DNA of 64,000 nucleotides from Geobacter sp. (GTDB lineage: Bacteria > Desulfobacterota > Desulfuromonadia > Geobacterales > Geobacteraceae): contig DNJC01000115.1 in the NCBI GenBank assembly GCA_003490025.1, forward strand, positions 1 to 64,000, read 5' to 3'. A program made the position numbers and the translations under genes. The notes beneath the pieces were generated by a model. That model was not told where the DNA came from. It was given only the letters and a program-made list of their open reading frames with translations, and did not search any database. Positions 59,384 through 64,000 of the stretch are shown here, one piece after another (within the stretch, counting starts at the first letter, position 1; each line of letters opens with the position of its first letter).

Positions 59384-60796
59384 ATGAACACCCCCCTGTA
59401 CCCCTCGTTTGGCGTCCTCCTTGTGGACGACGAGCCCTCCTGGCTCGAAACGCTCTCTTTTTCACTGGAGTGGTGCGGCATCACCAATATAGTCACCTGC
59501 CAGGACAGCCGCGAAGTCCTGGGGATCGTGGACCGCGGGGGGATCGGCATCGTTTTGCTGGATCTGAACATGCCGCATCTGGGGGGGGAAGAGCTGCTGG
59601 CCGCCCTCGCCGAGCGCCACCCCGAAATCACCACCATCGTGGTCAGCGGGATGAACCAGATCGAAATCGCGGTCCACTGCATGCAGCTCGGGGCCTTCGA
59701 CTACTTCGTGAAAACCACCGAGGAGGACCGGCTGGTCAGCGGCGTCAACAGGGCGATACGGATGCAGGAACTGCAGCGGGAGAACCGGACCATATCCGCG
59801 TGCATCCTGAACGGGGAGCTGAAACAGCCCGAGGCATTCGAAGCGATCGTCACGACGGACCGCAGCATGCAGACCATCTTTTCGTACATCGAGGCGGTGG
59901 CCAAGAGTCCCGAACCGCTTCTGATCAGCGGCGAAAGCGGCGTCGGCAAGGAACTGTTTGCCGAGGCCGCCCACAGGCTCAGCGGCTGCCAGGGGCGCCT
60001 GGTCGCGGTAAACGTCGCGGGTCTGGACGACAGCGTCTTCTCCGACAACCTGTTCGGGCACGTGCGCGGCGCCTTCACCGGCGCCGACCAGGCGCGGCCG
60101 GGGATGATCGAGGAGGCAGCCAACGGCACCCTTTTCCTCGACGAGATCGGCGACCTGAGCCTGCCGTCACAGGTGAAGCTGCTCCGTCTGCTCCAAGGGG
60201 GAGAGTACTTCCCCTTGGGCAGCGACGTGCCGAAGCGGCTCCGGGCGCGAGTCATAGTCGCCACCCACCAGAACCTCGCGGCGAAACAGGCAGCCGGAAC
60301 CTTCCGCCGGGACCTCTTCTACCGGCTCTGCATCCACCACGTGCAGATACCGCCGCTTAGGGAGCGCAAGACGGACATCCCGGTGCTTCTGGAGCACTTC
60401 CTCGACCAGGCGTCCCGGGCTTTCGGCAAAAGCAAGCCCACCCCGCCGAAGGAACTGGCCCAGCTTCTGGCGACCTACAATTTCCCCGGCAACATCCGCG
60501 AACTGAAGGCGCTGGTGTACGACGCGGTCAGTACGCACCGGGGCGGGATTCTTTCCATGGAAACCTTCTACAAGACGATCAGCGGCTCCGAAGCGGGACA
60601 GGTCTCCGCAGTGGCGCCACCCTCGGAAGTCTGCCCGTTTGCCGGGTTCGACCGGCTCCCCACCTTCGGCGAAGCAATCGAACTGCTCATGAACGAGGCG
60701 TTGAGCCGCGCAGGCGGAAACCAGACCATCGCTGCTCGCCTGCTAGGCATGACCCAGTCGGGTCTGAACAAACGTCTGAAGTCGGTGCGCAAGTAG
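59384..60796 (+). CDS. NtrC-family sigma-54-dependent response regulator
   Basis: 470 residues. The receiver has VDDEPS and D60 (VLLDLNMPHLGG). The AAA+ domain has Walker A GESGVGKE from 183, the sigma-54 contact loop GAFTGA at 229-234 and TLFLDEIGDLSLPSQVKLLRLLQ. A Fis-type HTH ends the protein (ALSRAGGNQTIAARLLGMTQSGLNKRLK). It activates sigma-54 promoters; predicted targets are its own operon (57508) and the prpF-TRAP operon (61189), which share an upstream palindrome. Confidence 0.94.
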   Translation: MNTPLYPSFGVLLVDDEPSWLETLSFSLEWCGITNIVTCQDSREVLGIVDRGGIGIVLLDLNMPHLGGEELLAALAERHPEITTIVVSGMNQIEIAVHCMQLGAFDYFVKTTEEDRLVSGVNRAIRMQELQRENRTISACILNGELKQPEAFEAIVTTDRSMQTIFSYIEAVAKSPEPLLISGESGVGKELFAEAAHRLSGCQGRLVAVNVAGLDDSVFSDNLFGHVRGAFTGADQARPGMIEEAANGTLFLDEIGDLSLPSQVKLLRLLQGGEYFPLGSDVPKRLRARVIVATHQNLAAKQAAGTFRRDLFYRLCIHHVQIPPLRERKTDIPVLLEHFLDQASRAFGKSKPTPPKELAQLLATYNFPGNIRELKALVYDAVSTHRGGILSMETFYKTISGSEAGQVSAVAPPSEVCPFAGFDRLPTFGEAIELLMNEALSRAGGNQTIAARLLGMTQSGLNKRLKSVRK

Positions 60797-61188
60797 AGCC
60801 CGAAAAGCGAACCCCGTTCTTTTTTTCTCCCTGCACTAACTCCAACCTGCCCAACCGCCGCGGCGACCGCCGCCCTGCGGCGTCCCCGCTTTTCAAATCG
60901 GTTTCAGCATCATCCCTTCAATGCCGCGCCAGCCGCGCCTCTGGGGCTGCAGCGCCCTCCCATCGGCTAGCTCAGGAACCACCCCCTTTCACACCTGCCT
61001 GGAGCGGTATGACGATCAGATTTGCCATGACGAACGTCATCTCGAATTTCTGATCGGAATTTCAATAGCTTGGGCTTTAATGAGCTATGCCCTCCATATC
61101 GTTTGTCATACCTCTTTTTCGGGTATTCAAAATCGTAAAACATAATTTCCATCAATTATTCAAGCTAGTTATGAACATCGTTATGTCT
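60797..61188. promoter_or_regulatory. Enhancer region of the prpF-TRAP operon
   Basis: The palindrome ATGACGAACGTCAT (61027-61040), a GGTATGACGATC half-site (61006-61017) and TGTCATACC (61105-61113) match the sites before the kinase gene. They lie 75-185 bp upstream of the -24 element, a usual enhancer distance. No gene is seen. Confidence 0.65.
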
Positions 61189-61204
61189 TGGCATCCCGGT
61201 TGCT
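61189..61204 (+). promoter_or_regulatory. Sigma-54 promoter of the prpF-TRAP operon
   Basis: TGGCAT-CCCGG-TTGCT has GG and GC ten bases apart. Only the last base of the -24 half differs from consensus. Transcription should begin near 61215, about 23 nt before the start codon. Confidence 0.82.
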
Positions 61205-61237
61205 AATACCTATTTATAAAACGTACGGGAGAAAGCC

Positions 61238-62398
61238 ATGTATTTAGGTGAACAGGTAATTCAGATCCAGAGCACTCTGATGCGGGGGGGCACGAGCAAG
61301 GGGTTGATTCTGCGCAAGGTGGACCTCCCCGCACAGCCCAAGGAACGCGACCGGATCATCCTGCGGCTCTTCGGCAGCCCGGATCAGAGCCAGGTGGACG
61401 GGCTGGGAGGTGGAACCCCCCTCACCAGCAAACTGGCACTGGTTGGGCCGCCGACATGTCCCGGGGCCCATATCGACTACACCTTCGGTCAGGTCAGTCT
61501 GGAGAAGGAGGAGATCGACTACAACCCGACCTGCGGCAACATGGCGACGGCGGTGGGGCTTTACGCGGCCGAAGAAGGGTACGTGGTACTCGTAGAGCCG
61601 GTCACCCGCGTGCGCATCTTCAACACCAACATAAGAAAGACCATCGTTGCCGAGATTCCGGTCAAAAACGGCCACGTCGAATACGACGGCGAGTTCGCCA
61701 TCGACGGAGTACCCGGCTCATCCTCCAAGATCATGCTGAGCTACCTCGACTCCGGCGGCACCTTTACCGGCAAGACGCTGCCGACCGGGAACCCGGTGGA
61801 CACGCTGGTGCTGGAGGACGGCAGGGCGTTCCCGGTAACCATCGTCGACTGCGCGAACTGTGTGGTCTTCGTCAACGCAGCGTCCCTGGGGCTCGTCGGC
61901 ACCGAACTGAAGGCCGAGATCGACTCAAACGCTTCCCTTCTGAAGACCATCGAACAGATCCGCGTCGAAGCCGGGTTCCGGTTGGGCCTTATCAAGGACA
62001 AGTCCGTGGCGACCCCGGCAACCCACGCCATCCCCAAGATCGCGGTGATTTCCCCCGCTAGCGAGCACGCGACCCTTACCGGCAAGGTACTTCGCCCCGA
62101 CGAGATCGACATCGTCGGCAGGTACTTCTCGATGGGGACCCTGCACCGGGCCTTCGCGGTAAGCGGCTCGATCGCGCTGGCAACCGCCGTAAAGATCCCC
62201 GGAACCCTTGCCAACGGGATGGTCAAATCGCAGGGCGACGGGATCAGCATCGGTCACCCGTCCGGAACCATTTTCGTGGACGCCGAGCTGGAAAAGGACG
62301 GCGCGGGGTGGCTGGTGCCCCGCGCAGCCGTCGGGAGAACGGCTCGCAGGCTCATGGACGGTTACGCCTACGTGAAGGTGTTGTCTGAAAAGAAATAG
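61238..62398 (+). CDS. prpF: PrpF-family isomerase (methylaconitate/aconitate isomerase-like)
   Basis: 386 residues. The N-terminus QSTLMRGGTSKGLILR is the diagnostic PrpF motif. The catalytic region has YNPTCGNMATAVG (cysteine near 102) and DCANCVVFVNA (near 206). The fold is diaminopimelate-epimerase-like, with proton transfer between cis and trans unsaturated tricarboxylates. No prpB, prpC or acnD is adjacent; instead a TRAP transporter follows 60 nt later. A role in catabolism of an imported unsaturated di- or tricarboxylate (aconitate, methylaconitate or oxalomesaconate type) is likely. ATG follows GGGAGAAA. Confidence 0.87.
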   Translation: MYLGEQVIQIQSTLMRGGTSKGLILRKVDLPAQPKERDRIILRLFGSPDQSQVDGLGGGTPLTSKLALVGPPTCPGAHIDYTFGQVSLEKEEIDYNPTCGNMATAVGLYAAEEGYVVLVEPVTRVRIFNTNIRKTIVAEIPVKNGHVEYDGEFAIDGVPGSSSKIMLSYLDSGGTFTGKTLPTGNPVDTLVLEDGRAFPVTIVDCANCVVFVNAASLGLVGTELKAEIDSNASLLKTIEQIRVEAGFRLGLIKDKSVATPATHAIPKIAVISPASEHATLTGKVLRPDEIDIVGRYFSMGTLHRAFAVSGSIALATAVKIPGTLANGMVKSQGDGISIGHPSGTIFVDAELEKDGAGWLVPRAAVGRTARRLMDGYAYVKVLSEKK

Positions 62399-62457
62399 GT
62401 GATTCGCAGCAGTTCCCATCGAACCTGAAAGGTACCCCCCAAAAAAAGGAGAAAGCC

Positions 62458-63462
62458 ATGAAACTCAAGATGCTTGTAGTCGCCCTTCTGTCTCTGTCGT
62501 TCGCAGCGGCGGCGTCCGCCGCCCAACCCATCGTCATCAAGTTCAGCCACGTGGTGGCGGTGGACACCCCCAAAGGGCAGGCGGCAGCCTACTTCAAGAA
62601 GATAGCGGAGGAGAGGACCAAAGGGAGGGTGAAGATCGACATCTACCCGAACAGCCAGCTCTTCAAGGACAAGGAGGAGCTTGAGGCGCTGCAGCTGGGC
62701 TCGGTGCACATGCTGGCACCCGCCACTTCCAAGTTCGGGCCGATGGGGGCGAAACAGTTCGAGCTCTTCGAACTCCCCTACGTCTTCGACAGCTATGACG
62801 AGGTCCACAAGGTGGCGGAGGGGGCGGTCGGAAAGCAGCTCCTGAGGAGCCTGGATTCCAAGGGGATAACCGGCCTGGCCTTCTGGGACAACGGCTTCAG
62901 GTGCATGAGCGCCAACAAGAAAATCGTTACCCCGAACGATATGAGAGGGCTGAAGATGCGCATCTCATCGTCCAAAGGGATCGACGCTTACATGCGCCAG
63001 CTCGGTTCGGTCCCCCAGGTGATGTCCTTCGGGGAAGTGTATCAGGCCATGCAGACCGGAGTCGTGGACGGTGCGGAGAACTCGCCGTCGAACTTCTATA
63101 CGCAGAAGATGCATGAAGTCCAGAAGTACTACACCAATACCAATCACAGCTACAGCGGTTATGCCGTCATCGTAAACAAGAAGTTCTGGGACGGCCTGCC
63201 GAAAGAGATTCGCGGCACCCTCGAGCAGGCACTCAGGGATGCCACCGCATACAACAACAAGATAGCGGCTAAAGACAACGACGAGTCCCTGGCCAAGGTG
63301 AAGAAAACGGGGAAGACCCAGGTCATCGACCTCACGCCGGAACAGAAGAAGAGCTGGAAAAAGGCGATGCTCCCGGCTCACAAGAAGATGGAAGACAAGA
63401 TCGGCAAGGACCTGATCAACGCGGTATACAGGGAAACCGGCTTCAATCCCACCACCCTGTAA
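62458..63462 (+). CDS. dctP: TRAP transporter solute-binding protein DctP
   Basis: 334 residues. The signal peptide ends AAAASA (about 21). IKFSHVVAVDTPKGQAAAYFKK and GRVKIDIYPNSQLFKDKEELEALQLGSVHM are hallmark DctP segments. The carboxylate-binding arginine is probably in KMRISSSKGI (near 165), with the FGEVYQAMQTGVVDGAENSPSN region downstream. It captures a carboxylate in the periplasm and hands it to the DctQ-DctM membrane unit. RBS AAAGGAG. Confidence 0.92.
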   Translation: MKLKMLVVALLSLSFAAAASAAQPIVIKFSHVVAVDTPKGQAAAYFKKIAEERTKGRVKIDIYPNSQLFKDKEELEALQLGSVHMLAPATSKFGPMGAKQFELFELPYVFDSYDEVHKVAEGAVGKQLLRSLDSKGITGLAFWDNGFRCMSANKKIVTPNDMRGLKMRISSSKGIDAYMRQLGSVPQVMSFGEVYQAMQTGVVDGAENSPSNFYTQKMHEVQKYYTNTNHSYSGYAVIVNKKFWDGLPKEIRGTLEQALRDATAYNNKIAAKDNDESLAKVKKTGKTQVIDLTPEQKKSWKKAMLPAHKKMEDKIGKDLINAVYRETGFNPTTL

Positions 63463-63567
63463 CACGACCGGACCACAAGGCTACCCGTCGCAAACATCCA
63501 GGCTGTAACCGCGCAAGAGGCCGAGCGCTTCTTGCGCGGGATCCGACAGCACCAAACGAGGCAAATC

Positions 63568-64000
63568 ATGATTTTAACGCTGCTTGATAGATTGGAAGAG
63601 TGGCTGATCACCTTCCTGATCGGTGCGGCGACGCTGATAATCTTCGTCGCCGTCGTCCACCGGTTCGGCTGCTCCGTCCCGGTGCCGGCTATCCAGGACC
63701 TGCTCATACCGATCAACATGAGCTGGGCCCAGGAACTCTGCATCTACATGTTCGTCTGGATGGCCAAGTTCGGAGCTGCCTACGGCGTCCGGACCGGCAT
63801 CCACGTCGGGGTCGACGTGCTCATCAACAGGCTTCCCGGCAAGACCCGGAACAAGTTCATCATTTTCGGCCTCCTTGCCGGAGCCCTGTTCACCGGCATC
63901 GTCGGCACCCTCGGCTCCAACTTCGTCTGGCATATCGCCCATACCGAACAGGTCTCGGCCGAGCTGGAGATCCCCATCTGGATGGTCTATCTCGCCATCC
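63568..64000 (+). CDS. dctQ: TRAP transporter small permease DctQ (partial)
   Basis: The reading frame is open from ATG 63568 (GAGGCAAATC upstream) to the end of the window, so only the first 144 residues are seen. Spans such as WLITFLIGAATLIIFVAVVHRF, ELCIYMFVWMAKFGAAYGV and FIIFGLLAGALFTGIVGTL fit the four-span DctQ design. GIHVGVDVLINRLPGKTRNK is the conserved cytoplasmic loop. The large permease DctM should follow outside the window. Confidence 0.88.
   Translation, partial: MILTLLDRLEEWLITFLIGAATLIIFVAVVHRFGCSVPVPAIQDLLIPINMSWAQELCIYMFVWMAKFGAAYGVRTGIHVGVDVLINRLPGKTRNKFIIFGLLAGALFTGIVGTLGSNFVWHIAHTEQVSAELEIPIWMVYLAI

Overview
The window looks like chromosomal DNA of a Geobacteraceae bacterium (Geobacter/Geomonas/Citrifermentans type). 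I infer this from the GC-rich codon use, a triheme CxxCH cytochrome, OFA and TRAP carboxylate transporters, strong sigma-54 promoters, many secreted multi-domain surface proteins, and intergenic palindromes of the kind I associate with this group. No database was searched; all family names come from reading motifs.

Layout. (1) 1-21.1 kb is a surface-glycan region. A nucleotide-sugar trio (Gfo/Idh/MocA dehydrogenase, left-handed beta-helix acyltransferase, DegT aminotransferase) is followed by two DPM1-like glycosyltransferases with C-terminal membrane segments, a second DegT enzyme, two methyltransferases, a flippase-like membrane protein, a GT9 enzyme and six polytopic GT-C/TMTC-like proteins, two of which end in TPR repeats. 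The GT2 enzymes probably load sugars onto a polyprenyl carrier and the GT-C proteins use those donors outside the membrane. (2) 21.2-28.8 kb holds ccsA, two HsmA-like small membrane proteins, two BchE-like radical SAM proteins, a rhodanese and an OmpR-type two-component system. All readable links point to heme or porphyrin chemistry in a non-phototroph; this is my leading candidate for an undescribed system. (3) 28.9-40.1 kb starts with a soluble GT2 and continues with secreted proteins: an Fn3/NHL-propeller lipoprotein, a second lipoprotein, a Pro-rich small protein, a dockerin-like protein, a 1010-residue cohesin-like plus dockerin-like protein, and another lipoprotein. Most have their own promoter.

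(4) 40.5-57.2 kb is mixed housekeeping and accessory DNA: a tandem NrfJ-like lipoprotein, the triheme cytochrome, an OmpA-family protein, a ribbon-helix-helix protein, tRNA-Arg(TCG), a TumE/TumA-like toxin-antitoxin pair, a signal-less peptidoglycan hydrolase, a Spy/CpxP-like protein, an OFA transporter, a TadG-like protein, DUF309, a secreted beta-carbonic anhydrase, an outer-membrane barrel, tRNA-fMet and a RAYT transposase with inverted flanking repeats. (5) 57.3-64 kb is a carboxylate-uptake regulon. A kinase with a periplasmic solute-binding domain and an NtrC-type regulator precede a PrpF-family isomerase and a TRAP transporter (dctP, partial dctQ). Both transcription units have sigma-54 -24/-12 promoters and share ATGACG-N2-CGTCAT sites upstream, so the regulator very probably controls itself and the transporter operon.

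Paired inverted A/T-rich repeats, a 28-bp GTAGGGGCGAAT palindrome, GC-rich CCCTCCCC/GGGGAGGG palindromes and 7-bp tandem repeats fill many intergenic gaps, mainly in regions 1 and 2.
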